A stretch of DNA of 64,000 bases, taken from contig AUJT01000002.1 of assembly GCA_000424365.1 (NCBI GenBank), forward strand, positions 124,001 through 188,000, in the 5' to 3' direction. Shown piece by piece: positions 34,275-42,484 of this stretch; position 1 is the first letter of the stretch, and every line of letters starts with the position of its first letter. A program made the translations under genes and the position numbers. The stretch comes from Lachnospiraceae bacterium NK4A144 (GTDB lineage Bacteria > Bacillota > Clostridia > Lachnospirales > Lachnospiraceae). The notes under the pieces were generated by a model, which was not told the DNA's origin, searched no databases, and saw nothing but the letters and a program-made list of their open reading frames with translations.

Positions 34275-35969
34275 TTAGTCCTTAAGGCTTCCGTCATTAC
34301 GGATATCCTTACTGCGGACCTTCTTGCGGAACGGACGATCTCCGTCATCCTTCGGACGTCTGCGCTCAAAGAACTTACTTCCGCCATCCTTACGTCCGTT
34401 GTCCTTGAAGTCCTTACCGTCCTTACGACCGTCTTTATGACCATCCTTACCAAAGAAACCGCGTCCGCGTCTGCCGTCACGATCATCTCTTCTGTGTCCG
34501 CCATCTCTGCGACCACTGCGATCTCCGTCCTTACGGTCGCCGCGTCCGAATCTGCCAAAGGAGCCTAACTTACCAAACTTACCCTTGCCATTTTCGCCGT
34601 CGCGTCTTCTTTCGCCTCTCTTCCTCTTTCTTTCCTCGAAATAATTTTCTGTAGGAATATCAGGAAGTTCCTCGCCCATAGCATCCTTAAGGAAAGCTGC
34701 AGCGAGATCCATTGCTGTCATGTCCTCATCCTCAAGCTTTTCGGAAATGATCCGGATCATTTCACCGAGATCCTTCTCCTCATCCTTCACGATTTCAAGC
34801 ATACGTGTCAGAATCTTATCAGACTTGGTAGCCTTGATATCACTGCTCGTAGGAATTGTGCGAGGCTTCATCTTTGTCTTGCATACACGCTCGATATCAC
34901 GGATCTTGTAAATCTCACGACCTACTACGAGTGTGAACGCACGACCTGTACGGCCTGCACGGCCTGTACGACCTATTCTATGAACATAGTACTCAATGTC
35001 CTGCGGGATATCATAGTTGAATACTGCTTCCACATCAGAAACATCGATACCACGGGCTGCCACGTCTGTAGCAATGAGGATCTCTACAGAACCGTTTCTG
35101 AATCCCTGCATTACGTGATCACGCTGGATCTGTGACAGATCACCGTGAAGAGCTGCTGCAAAGTATCCGCGTCCAACCAGATCCTCTGTAAGCTCATCAG
35201 CCATTCTCTTTGTATTTACAAAGATCGTGCAGCGCTTGGGATTATAGTAGTCAAGAAGTCTCGCAACTGCCTCTGTCTTATTCTTCTTGCTAACCTCATA
35301 GTAATACTGACGGATAGCCGGTACTGTAAGCTCCTTTGCAGGCATCTTTAGATAAACCGCATCAGGCTTCTGATACTGCTTTGTGATATCCAGGATGGCC
35401 TTCGGCATAGTTGCTGAAAAAAGAGCGGTCTGACGATCTTCCGGACAGCTTGCGAGCACTGTCTCGATATCTTCGCGGAAGCCCATATCGAGCATCTCAT
35501 CGGCCTCATCAAGAACGATCGTTCTCAGACTATCCATCTTAAGTGTGTGACGGCGCATGTGGTCCATCACACGTCCCGGTGTACCTACAACGATCTGCAC
35601 GGATCCCTTGAGTGAACGGATCTGCTTAACGATATCCTGTCCACCATAGATAGGCAGTACGCGAATACCGGACATATACTTAGCGTACTTACGGATCTCC
35701 TCTGCTGCCTGGATAGCAAGCTCACGAGTCGGACAGAGAACCAGTGCCTGCAGGGAATCGATCTCCGGGTCAACTCTCATAAGGAGAGGAATACCAAACG
35801 CTGCTGTCTTTCCGGTTCCGGTCTGCGCCTGTCCAATGACATCCGCGCCTGTGATCATAGTCGGGATCGCCTGTGTCTGGATAGGTGTCATTACCTCAAA
35901 TCCAAGCTCTGCAACCGCGCGCTTAATTCTGTCATCGAGTGCCGCATCTTCGTATCTTAATTCTTCCAA
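34275..35969 (-). CDS. DEAD-box RNA helicase with a long RGG/GD-rich tail
   Basis: A 564-aa ATP-dependent RNA helicase. All motifs are present in order: MTPIQTQAIP (Q), AQTGTGKTAA (I), PTRELA (Ia), TPGRVMDHM (Ib), VLDEADEMLDMG (II), LFSATMPK (III), ATDVAARGIDV (V) and HRIGRTGRAGRTG (VI). After about residue 440, a low-complexity tail rich in R, G, D and K (runs such as FGRGDRKDGDRSGRRDG) binds RNA non-specifically in relatives such as CshA/DeaD. The start is a TTG supported by AAAGGAAAG upstream. The tail's length is the unusual part. Confidence 0.93.
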   Translation of the reverse strand: MEELRYEDAALDDRIKRAVAELGFEVMTPIQTQAIPTMITGADVIGQAQTGTGKTAAFGIPLLMRVDPEIDSLQALVLCPTRELAIQAAEEIRKYAKYMSGIRVLPIYGGQDIVKQIRSLKGSVQIVVGTPGRVMDHMRRHTLKMDSLRTIVLDEADEMLDMGFREDIETVLASCPEDRQTALFSATMPKAILDITKQYQKPDAVYLKMPAKELTVPAIRQYYYEVSKKNKTEAVARLLDYYNPKRCTIFVNTKRMADELTEDLVGRGYFAAALHGDLSQIQRDHVMQGFRNGSVEILIATDVAARGIDVSDVEAVFNYDIPQDIEYYVHRIGRTGRAGRTGRAFTLVVGREIYKIRDIERVCKTKMKPRTIPTSSDIKATKSDKILTRMLEIVKDEEKDLGEMIRIISEKLEDEDMTAMDLAAAFLKDAMGEELPDIPTENYFEERKRKRGERRRDGENGKGKFGKLGSFGRFGRGDRKDGDRSGRRDGGHRRDDRDGRRGRGFFGKDGHKDGRKDGKDFKDNGRKDGGSKFFERRRPKDDGDRPFRKKVRSKDIRNDGSLKD

Positions 35970-36065
35970 AAAACTTTCCTTTCTCGCCTGCGTTCCTCAC
36001 GCAGACCTGTCGACATATTCCATATCATTTATCGACTGCTTAAACCTTTTTCTGCACCTGCTGTT

Positions 36066-37121
36066 TCAGGCCTTTTCCACACCTTCATAATCAAACGATG
36101 GGATAAAACTGTCCTTTGCGACCTCTCTGTCCTGAATAAAAGCGTTTGTCACACCAATCTTTATCGCATAATCCACGAGACGCTCGTATTCGCTGATCCT
36201 CACTCTGCGTCCGAGTTCCGGATGATCCTTCTCTATTCCGGGCATAGGAGTATACTGACTCATAAGGCTCAGCGTAATACTGTCACCGTAGGTGTTATAC
36301 AGATACTTCACTATTTCTTTTGAGTTCATTACATTTCCGGGTAAAAGGAGATTTCGGACTATTACACCCTTTCTGATAAGGACAGAAGCCTCCTCTTTTT
36401 CATCTGAAGTGCACGAATTCCTATTTTCCACTGTTTCGCCCGATATGTCAACTTCTTTTTTTACAAATCTCTCCTCAGCAGAAAATTCCTGCACCGGACA
36501 CTGCCTTACCATCTCGGCTATCGCAGCCTTGGCAATATCAGGATAATCCGGTGCATTGGAATAGCGTTCTGCAAGCTCCGGGTCCATATACTTAAAATCA
36601 GGAAGATAGATATCTATAAGTCCCTCCATGATCTTCAGCACATCCGCCTTTTCATACCCGCTGCAATTCATGAGAAAAGGCAGGTCAAAGCCCTCATCCC
36701 TAACCTTTCTCACAGCCCATGCCACATCCGGCAGGTACTGATCCGGTGTTACAAGATTTATGTTATTCGCTCCCCTTTCACGAAGTTCCCAAAAGATCTC
36801 CGAAAGGCGTTCTCTCGTTATTACCTTTCCCGCAATGCCCTTGACCATACCGTCAGATCCGATCTCCGGTTCATCAATAAGATTTCCGGAAATATTTCCA
36901 TTCTGACAATAAACACAGTGCATGGAGCATCCGCTGAAAAAAACAGCCCCGGATCCCCGTGTGCCGGAGATGCAGGGTTCTTCCCAAAAATGAAGTGCGG
37001 CCCGGGCAACCATCAGATTTCCCGGAACACCGCACATTCCAATACCGGATGATGAAACTTTCGTCCCGCAGTTTCTGGGACACAGACGGCAACCCTGCCG
37101 TCCTGTAATTTTCTTATCCAT
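36066..37121 (-). CDS. PflX-like radical SAM protein
   Basis: A 351-aa radical SAM protein of the PflX (COG1313) group, annotated as pyruvate formate-lyase activating-like but without a proven substrate. The Fe-S motif CSMHCVYCQN (CX3CX2C) is at about residue 66, preceded by an N-terminal cysteine pattern CRLCPRNCG. Later landmarks are LVTPDQYLPDV, IYLPDFKYMDPELAERY and VRNLLLPGNV. Compared with the usual form, about 35 extra charged residues are inserted after the MVRQCP region (residues about 205-245). It lies 3 nt after the DegT gene, so both are co-transcribed. Confidence 0.82.
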   Translation of the reverse strand: MDKKITGRQGCRLCPRNCGTKVSSSGIGMCGVPGNLMVARAALHFWEEPCISGTRGSGAVFFSGCSMHCVYCQNGNISGNLIDEPEIGSDGMVKGIAGKVITRERLSEIFWELRERGANNINLVTPDQYLPDVAWAVRKVRDEGFDLPFLMNCSGYEKADVLKIMEGLIDIYLPDFKYMDPELAERYSNAPDYPDIAKAAIAEMVRQCPVQEFSAEERFVKKEVDISGETVENRNSCTSDEKEEASVLIRKGVIVRNLLLPGNVMNSKEIVKYLYNTYGDSITLSLMSQYTPMPGIEKDHPELGRRVRISEYERLVDYAIKIGVTNAFIQDREVAKDSFIPSFDYEGVEKA

Positions 37122-37124
37122 CTA

Positions 37125-38288
37125 TCAAGCCTCTTTACGAATGACAGAAATAATACGATCCTGATCCTCTGCGGAGAGATCCGCAAACATAGGGATAGTA
37201 AGAACTTCATAAGACAAACGCTTTGCCACAGGTGTAGCGTCTGCGTCATAGTCCGCCTTATAGCAGTCAAGCTCCGTAACCATAGGATAAAAATACTTAC
37301 GGGCGAATATATTGTGCTTAGCGAGTCTCTTAAAGAGATCACCTCTGCCCTCTCCGTAACTGTCCTTTTCTACAAAGATCGGGAAATATGCGTAATTACT
37401 CTGCACATGCTCCTGCACAGGATTGAGGCGGATTCCCTTAACATCTGAAAGTCCCTCACGGTAACGCTCTGCTACGCGCCTTCTCTTTTCGATCTCACCC
37501 TCTAAGTGACGGAGATTACAAAGTCCCATAGCAGCCGCAAATTCGTTCATCTTTGCATTAGGAGAAATATCGGTAACTTTCTCCGAGTCAACGATACCAA
37601 AGTCTCTGAGGATAGCTATGCGGTCTGTAAACGCCGTATCAGAACTGCACACAGCGCCGCCCTCAATAGTATGAAATACCTTTGTCGCATGGAATGAAAA
37701 ACACGAAACATCACCAAGTGTCGCAACTCCTCTCCATGAAACGTCTTCGCCGCCTGCCTGACCTACAAGAGGACGTCCGGATGCATCACAACCAACCTTT
37801 TCACCAAAGGTATGAGCTGCATCATACATCACTTTTAAGCCGTGTCTGTCCGCAATATCACGGATAGCCGCATCATTGCAGACATTTCCATATACGTGTA
37901 CAGGTACGATGGCTACGGTCTTATCCGTGATAAGCTTTTCGATCTGATCCACATCCATTGTGCAGGTAACAGGATCGATGTCGCAGAAAACAGGCTTAAA
38001 ACCGCTTCTCACGATGGCATGCGTCGTAGAATGGAATGTATAAGGAGTCGTGATGATCTCGCCTCCTGCAGGCAGATTCATGTCCTGCAGCGCAAGCTCC
38101 AGGGCCTCATGACCGTTAACCACGAGTGAAAGACCATTAACGCCCATATACTCCTTTAATTTTTCTGTAAGCTCCTCATGCTTCACGCCGGCATTTGTAA
38201 GCCAGTGATTTTCAAATATCGGAGCGATTTCCTTAGTATATTCCTCAAGACTCGGCATTGAGGAACGTGTTACAAATATTTTATCCAT
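37125..38288 (-). CDS. DegT/DnrJ/EryC1-type sugar aminotransferase
   Basis: A 387-aa PLP enzyme of the DegT family, which usually aminates a nucleotide-linked keto-sugar. The PLP lysine is in FSFHATKVFHTIEGGAV (about residue 190), with MYDAAHTFGEKV and PNAKMNEFAAAMGLCNL also typical. The ATG at 38288 has AAAGG six nt upstream; the frame extends 20 codons further without an RBS. It is next to two glycosyltransferase genes, consistent with synthesis of an amino sugar for a surface polymer. The exact sugar cannot be told. Radical SAM PflX follows directly. Confidence 0.88.
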   Translation of the reverse strand: MDKIFVTRSSMPSLEEYTKEIAPIFENHWLTNAGVKHEELTEKLKEYMGVNGLSLVVNGHEALELALQDMNLPAGGEIITTPYTFHSTTHAIVRSGFKPVFCDIDPVTCTMDVDQIEKLITDKTVAIVPVHVYGNVCNDAAIRDIADRHGLKVMYDAAHTFGEKVGCDASGRPLVGQAGGEDVSWRGVATLGDVSCFSFHATKVFHTIEGGAVCSSDTAFTDRIAILRDFGIVDSEKVTDISPNAKMNEFAAAMGLCNLRHLEGEIEKRRRVAERYREGLSDVKGIRLNPVQEHVQSNYAYFPIFVEKDSYGEGRGDLFKRLAKHNIFARKYFYPMVTELDCYKADYDADATPVAKRLSYEVLTIPMFADLSAEDQDRIISVIRKEA

Positions 38289-38376
38289 AAATAACCTTTC
38301 GGTAAAATTCAAAACTATGATCGCAAAACTTACTGCATTATACTCCATTATGGAATAAAAGACAAAGGACCCCTAT

Positions 38377-39687
38377 TTATCTGCATTTTTCATATATTTC
38401 CATAAGGAGTTCATAATTTTTATCCGGAGTAAAGTCCTTCAGCCTGTCTTTATCATAGCTGTACCTGCCCTTTTCACTGTCCTCCACGAAAGAACGGATA
38501 CGCGCCGGGAGTTCGCTAATTTCCTTCATGAGCGGTTCTCTTGATCCATAAATACCGGACACGATATCTCCTCCGTTTCCGAAATCAACAGCCAGTACCG
38601 GAGTTCCGGAAAAGAAGCTCTCTATCAACGTCATCGGAAATCCCTCAAGCCAGGTGGATGCAAAGATCAGTGCTGACGACTCCGACAAAAGCTTCAATGC
38701 CTCATCTTGTGCGACATTGCCCATAAATCTTACATTACTTATGCTTCCGTATTTCTCCCTGAGCATTTCCTCATAGGAAGCATCCCCGCTGCCGCAGACA
38801 AGCAGTGTATCCGTTTCCGGCACATTTTTCCATTGCTCCAAAATATTCTCTATACCCTTTAACGGATCGAGACGCCCGAGAAAGATAAACTGATGGGGAT
38901 TTTTAGTGACAGATTTTTTAGTTACTGCACCTTTTGTATCAGATTCATCGAGATCAGACTTAAACACCGTAAAATTAGGTTTCACAAATAAATGTGACTC
39001 ATCCGTAAGACCGCTCTGAAGCATAATATTGCGATTTAGTTCTGTGAGGCAGATGAGATTCACGTCTTTATAAAGATCACGTCTGACTGTCTCCTCGTGG
39101 ATCCTCCGGGACAAGACAGAATAAAGCTTACTGTTTCTATAGCAAGAGTACGCTGCGCCCTTTTCAAAGTGAAATCCACCTTCATTTTTTGACGGTACAC
39201 TGTTTTCTCCTACACTTCTGCCGTGCGTAGTTACTGTACACTTTTCTGCACAGTTACTATTTCTGCAATCTACTGAAAGATCAGTTAATCCCCTGAAATC
39301 AACACCGGGACAACACTCAGCGCAAAGTCGACCCTCTCTTTGAAGCATGGCATTTAAGCATATAGTGCGGAAATTATGAAGAGTCTGAAATACCGGAACA
39401 CCTGCGTCCCTCGCTGCCTTAAATACCGATGCCGACACAAGGAACTGCGTGTTATGCACATGAACTATATCCGGCTTTTTTTCTCGAATGATAGCCGACA
39501 CTTCTTTATAGGTTTTATCCGAATACACGGCATCCTTTAACAGATGCCAGGGCTTCATATCATGATTATCTCTCGTATAGGTCAGAACTTCATGCCCGTG
39601 AGACTCAAGAAGCGCCTTCTCATTATTAAAAACCGTGTCCTCTCCCCCCGGCACGCGGTAAAAATTATGTACTAAAAGTATTCTCAT
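38377..39687 (-). CDS. Family 4 glycosyltransferase (GT-B)
   Basis: A 436-aa GT-B enzyme, no membrane span. N-terminal ILLVHNFYRVPGGEDTVF with HGHEVLTYT is typical of the acceptor domain; the C-terminal donor domain has FIFLGRLDPLKGIENIL, VRFMGNVAQDEALKLL and ALIFASTWLEGFPMTLIES, where the EX7E region is seen as EGFPMTLIE. A middle cysteine-rich insert (CAECCPGVDFRGL, CRNSNCAEKC) is the type found in a subgroup of GT4 enzymes. It probably adds a sugar to a surface glycan. The ATG at 39687 has GAGGAA upstream. Confidence 0.88.
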   Translation of the reverse strand: MRILLVHNFYRVPGGEDTVFNNEKALLESHGHEVLTYTRDNHDMKPWHLLKDAVYSDKTYKEVSAIIREKKPDIVHVHNTQFLVSASVFKAARDAGVPVFQTLHNFRTICLNAMLQREGRLCAECCPGVDFRGLTDLSVDCRNSNCAEKCTVTTHGRSVGENSVPSKNEGGFHFEKGAAYSCYRNSKLYSVLSRRIHEETVRRDLYKDVNLICLTELNRNIMLQSGLTDESHLFVKPNFTVFKSDLDESDTKGAVTKKSVTKNPHQFIFLGRLDPLKGIENILEQWKNVPETDTLLVCGSGDASYEEMLREKYGSISNVRFMGNVAQDEALKLLSESSALIFASTWLEGFPMTLIESFFSGTPVLAVDFGNGGDIVSGIYGSREPLMKEISELPARIRSFVEDSEKGRYSYDKDRLKDFTPDKNYELLMEIYEKCR

Positions 39688-40013
39688 GAAGCCTATTTCC
39701 TCGTTGTTTTTTTGCAGATTCAAAACCAGTCTCAGACCCGACTACTTACTTAAGATTAAAAAACCATTTTCTGCAATTACTCGTTTTTCAAAAATATTAG
39801 CCGGTACCGTTCCGGAGATCCTGACAAAACATGCCTTCGACAAGAAGACCATACATACCGCTTTGTCTTATCCCCGTAATATTTGGAAAAAATACGACTA
39901 AAAGCATCTCCATACAATAGAATGAATTAAGAAAGAAAATACCTAACTCATACTTTCTACGAAATAATACATAGATCACAATTGGCATTATTAAAAGACC
40001 TGCACACTTATGA
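39688..40013 (-). pseudogene. Intergenic remnant with a DUF2304-like fragment
   Basis: Between two glycosyltransferase genes no intact gene is seen. On the minus strand, directly after the GT2 stop and one frame over, a 63-codon fragment (39797-39988) reads LFRRKYELGIFFLNSFYCME and continues MLLVVFFPNITG. Its order (basic patch with EL, hydrophobic helix, FFPN) resembles the start of DUF2304 membrane proteins, which often follow polyprenyl-phosphate GT2 genes. The rest of the domain is missing. I read it as a decayed DUF2304 gene; this is a pattern-based inference only. Confidence 0.4.
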
Positions 40014-40940
40014 TCAGATCTGTTCCCTTTTATAAAGCAGATTCAGATAGATTTCATAATTCTTTCTATTCTGATTTACTATGACATCGAGAATAAGACC
40101 ACATACCAGTGAAAGTGCTCCCATTATAAAGAACGCCACCGCTACGATAACTGACGGAAATTTCAGTACCAGTCCGGACTTCAGATAATCCACAAATGCC
40201 GGCATGAACAATATCATACCAATGATCCACAAAATAACCGTTCCAATACTAAAAAAAGCTAGCGGTTTATAATCACGAAAAAGATTAAAGATCGTGAGGA
40301 TCACCTTAAAACCATCTGCAAATGTATTGAGCTTTGATACACTTCCTTCCGGTCGGTCACGATACTGTATCGGCAGTTCTATGAGGTAAAAATTTTTGTC
40401 AAGTGAATGAATAGTCATCTCTGTCTCTATCTCAAATCCCTTGGATAAAACAGGATACGATTTCACAAACAACCGTGAAAATGCACGGTAACCGGTCATT
40501 ATATCTCTGATATCGCTCTTAAAGATCTTGTTTATCAGAAAACGCACTATCCTATTTCCCGAATTGTGGAACGGTCTCTTATTCTCAGTGAAATATGTGG
40601 AACTGAGTCTGTCTCCGATGACCATATCCGCATGGTCTTTCAACACTGCTTCCTGCAATCTCACCGCATCCTCGGCAGGATATGTATCATCACCATCTAC
40701 CATGATATAGCAGTCTGCATCAATCTCACGAAACATGGTCCTGATGACATTTCCCTTACCCTGACGCCTCTCATATCTGACGATGGCGCCTGCTTTTCTC
40801 GCGATCTCATCTGTCCCATCAGAGGAATTATTGTCATACACGTATATATCCGCATCAGGAAGAACTCTCTTAAAATCCGTCACTACCTTCTCAATTGTCT
40901 TCGCCTCGTTGTAACAAGGGATCAAAACTGCTGTTGTCAT
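40014..40940 (-). CDS. Polyprenyl-phosphate family 2 glycosyltransferase (GtrB/DPM1-like)
   Basis: A 308-aa GT-A enzyme that loads a sugar onto undecaprenyl phosphate. N-terminal VLIPCYNEAKTIEKVV and IYVYDNNSSDGTDEIA bind the nucleotide sugar, and YIMVDGDDTYPAED holds the metal-binding DGDDT. RDIMTGYRAFSRLF and RPEGSVSKLNT are typical of DPM1/GtrB members. Two C-terminal membrane helices lie at about residues 240-265 and 272-295. The lipid-linked sugar it makes is the natural donor for the GT-C-like proteins encoded further upstream. The ATG has GGAG about 10 nt before it. Confidence 0.9.
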   Translation of the reverse strand: MTTAVLIPCYNEAKTIEKVVTDFKRVLPDADIYVYDNNSSDGTDEIARKAGAIVRYERRQGKGNVIRTMFREIDADCYIMVDGDDTYPAEDAVRLQEAVLKDHADMVIGDRLSSTYFTENKRPFHNSGNRIVRFLINKIFKSDIRDIMTGYRAFSRLFVKSYPVLSKGFEIETEMTIHSLDKNFYLIELPIQYRDRPEGSVSKLNTFADGFKVILTIFNLFRDYKPLAFFSIGTVILWIIGMILFMPAFVDYLKSGLVLKFPSVIVAVAFFIMGALSLVCGLILDVIVNQNRKNYEIYLNLLYKREQI

Positions 40941-40984
40941 TATCTACTTTCTCCAATTATTCTTAATCAAATAAAATCTAAACG

Positions 40985-41947
40985 CTAGAATTCTATATTC
41001 TTCATGAAATCTAATATTTCTTTTCTGACTTGTCCTTGCAGATATGCTTTATTCAGGGTTGATTTATTGTATTTCAGATATGTATCTTTTGTTTTCTCTA
41101 CTAGTAGATATGTAAAAAATCTTTCCCAACTGACAAATTTTTGTGAATCAATGAATTCACTCGGCTCAATCAGAATTTTCACTATCTCGCTGTCTTTAAC
41201 TACCCCACTCGCAAGTAATATCCATTCGAAAGATTCCGGTAAATATATGTGAACATTTTGTTTAATCTTTATTAGCTTGGATACTTTATCCATTTCAGAG
41301 CCAAATGCCGCACCATCTGCGACAATTATTATCTCATTATCACCAACTATTTCCGCTATCTTCGTTGCCACATTGGATTTCCCACCTGCACTTATACAAT
41401 CAACATCATTATCCCTGCATACTGCTTCAAAAAACTGATATCCAGAATTGCTGTCTTCTGTGATGACCTTCGAAGGTTTAATTATTGATGTATTATCCTC
41501 TCCGTATATATGATAAAACTCCTGATAACACTTTTTCAGACTCCCATATTTTCCAGACTTATGTATTCCATAAATCTCATCAACACTATAAGGAAGATTG
41601 GGAAGACCTTCACGGCTTACTATCACATAATAATTATCTGTATCCTGTATAGCTCTTGCAAATTCATCCGTCCGAACAAAGTTATTACCCTCATCAATAA
41701 ATATCAGACTATCGCTAAATTCTGATAGCTGACCTTTCCAGGTATTGCCCGAAATGACCCCACATCTTTTATCCGACTGGATCGAGACCATGCTCTCCTG
41801 TCCCTGATCCATATATTCCTGAATCATCTCTACAAGCGTGGTTTTACCTGTAGCACTATCCCCCTTTAATATAGTGATATTTCGCCTCAGATCAAACTCA
41901 TAATGCATACGCTTATTTTGTATTACAACATGATGTATGCCCTTCAA
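40985..41947 (-). CDS. DUF4869-associated P-loop ATPase with possible Toprim-like half
   Basis: A 320-aa soluble protein. Residues 20-110 form a very compact P-loop domain: FDLRRNITILKGD, Walker A GDSATGKTT (29-37), Walker B LIFIDEG (81-87), and a sensor-like YYVIVSREG (107-114). There is no ABC signature. The C-terminal half reads KVITEDSNSGYQFFEAV (E164), then ISAGGKSNVATKI and EIIIVADGAAFGSEMD (D211, D220), which resembles the order of acidic residues in Toprim folds such as OLD nucleases. It lies 12 nt behind the DUF4869 gene and is surely co-transcribed. I know this pair from gut Clostridia, but no function is established. Confidence 0.65.
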   Translation of the reverse strand: MKGIHHVVIQNKRMHYEFDLRRNITILKGDSATGKTTLVEMIQEYMDQGQESMVSIQSDKRCGVISGNTWKGQLSEFSDSLIFIDEGNNFVRTDEFARAIQDTDNYYVIVSREGLPNLPYSVDEIYGIHKSGKYGSLKKCYQEFYHIYGEDNTSIIKPSKVITEDSNSGYQFFEAVCRDNDVDCISAGGKSNVATKIAEIVGDNEIIIVADGAAFGSEMDKVSKLIKIKQNVHIYLPESFEWILLASGVVKDSEIVKILIEPSEFIDSQKFVSWERFFTYLLVEKTKDTYLKYNKSTLNKAYLQGQVRKEILDFMKNIEF

Positions 41948-41959
41948 ACCTATATCTCC

Positions 41960-42397
41960 CTATACAAAACTTACTGCTGTCTCGACTAATTCTTTCATGT
42001 TATGAACTATCGTTCCGGTGTTTAATACCTCAATATCAAATTCACCGTCTCCAAAATCCATGAGGTGCCTTAAATTTACTGTCCGGTCTTCGGACTCTGC
42101 TATCTTCAGCAGCCATTTGGCACAATTATCACCACACGTCGATGCATTAAACACGACGTCTGGCTCAAATTTCACAAGTATAAGCGTCTTAACTCCACCT
42201 GATAATTTCACCGGTGGAATCTTTCCTAATACGGGACTATCAATAACTCCGCTGTACATCACATCCGACGAATCAACATCTTTTATCATCTCAACCACAA
42301 ATGGATCAACTATCCATTCATCTTCATAATCATTCTTGAAGTAGACAGCTGTATTATAAATAGCCCCCTGCATATCACCGAAATATATTTTCAGCAT
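41960..42397 (-). CDS. DUF4869 domain protein
   Basis: A 145-aa soluble protein that matches DUF4869 over its whole length: it opens MLKIYFGDMQGAIYNTAVYF, has DEWIVDPFVVEMIKDVD, the conserved VKLSGGVKTLIL, and the block VFNASTCGDNCAKWLLKIAE with two cysteines, ending near LRHLMDFGDGEFDIEVLNTG. No catalytic residues are known for this family. The ATG at 42397 has GAGG 8 nt upstream; the frame runs 7 codons further without RBS. It is followed after 12 nt by the P-loop ATPase, the constant partner. Role unknown; defence, surface-glycan regulation and stress sensing are all possible. Confidence 0.75.
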   Translation of the reverse strand: MLKIYFGDMQGAIYNTAVYFKNDYEDEWIVDPFVVEMIKDVDSSDVMYSGVIDSPVLGKIPPVKLSGGVKTLILVKFEPDVVFNASTCGDNCAKWLLKIAESEDRTVNLRHLMDFGDGEFDIEVLNTGTIVHNMKELVETAVSFV

Positions 42398-42484
42398 AAT
42401 CAAAACCTCTGCTCCCAAATAACGCTTTGAATCTAAAGTTTATAATATCAATCAACTCTTTTTTCGCATTTCAAGTTCAAAATA

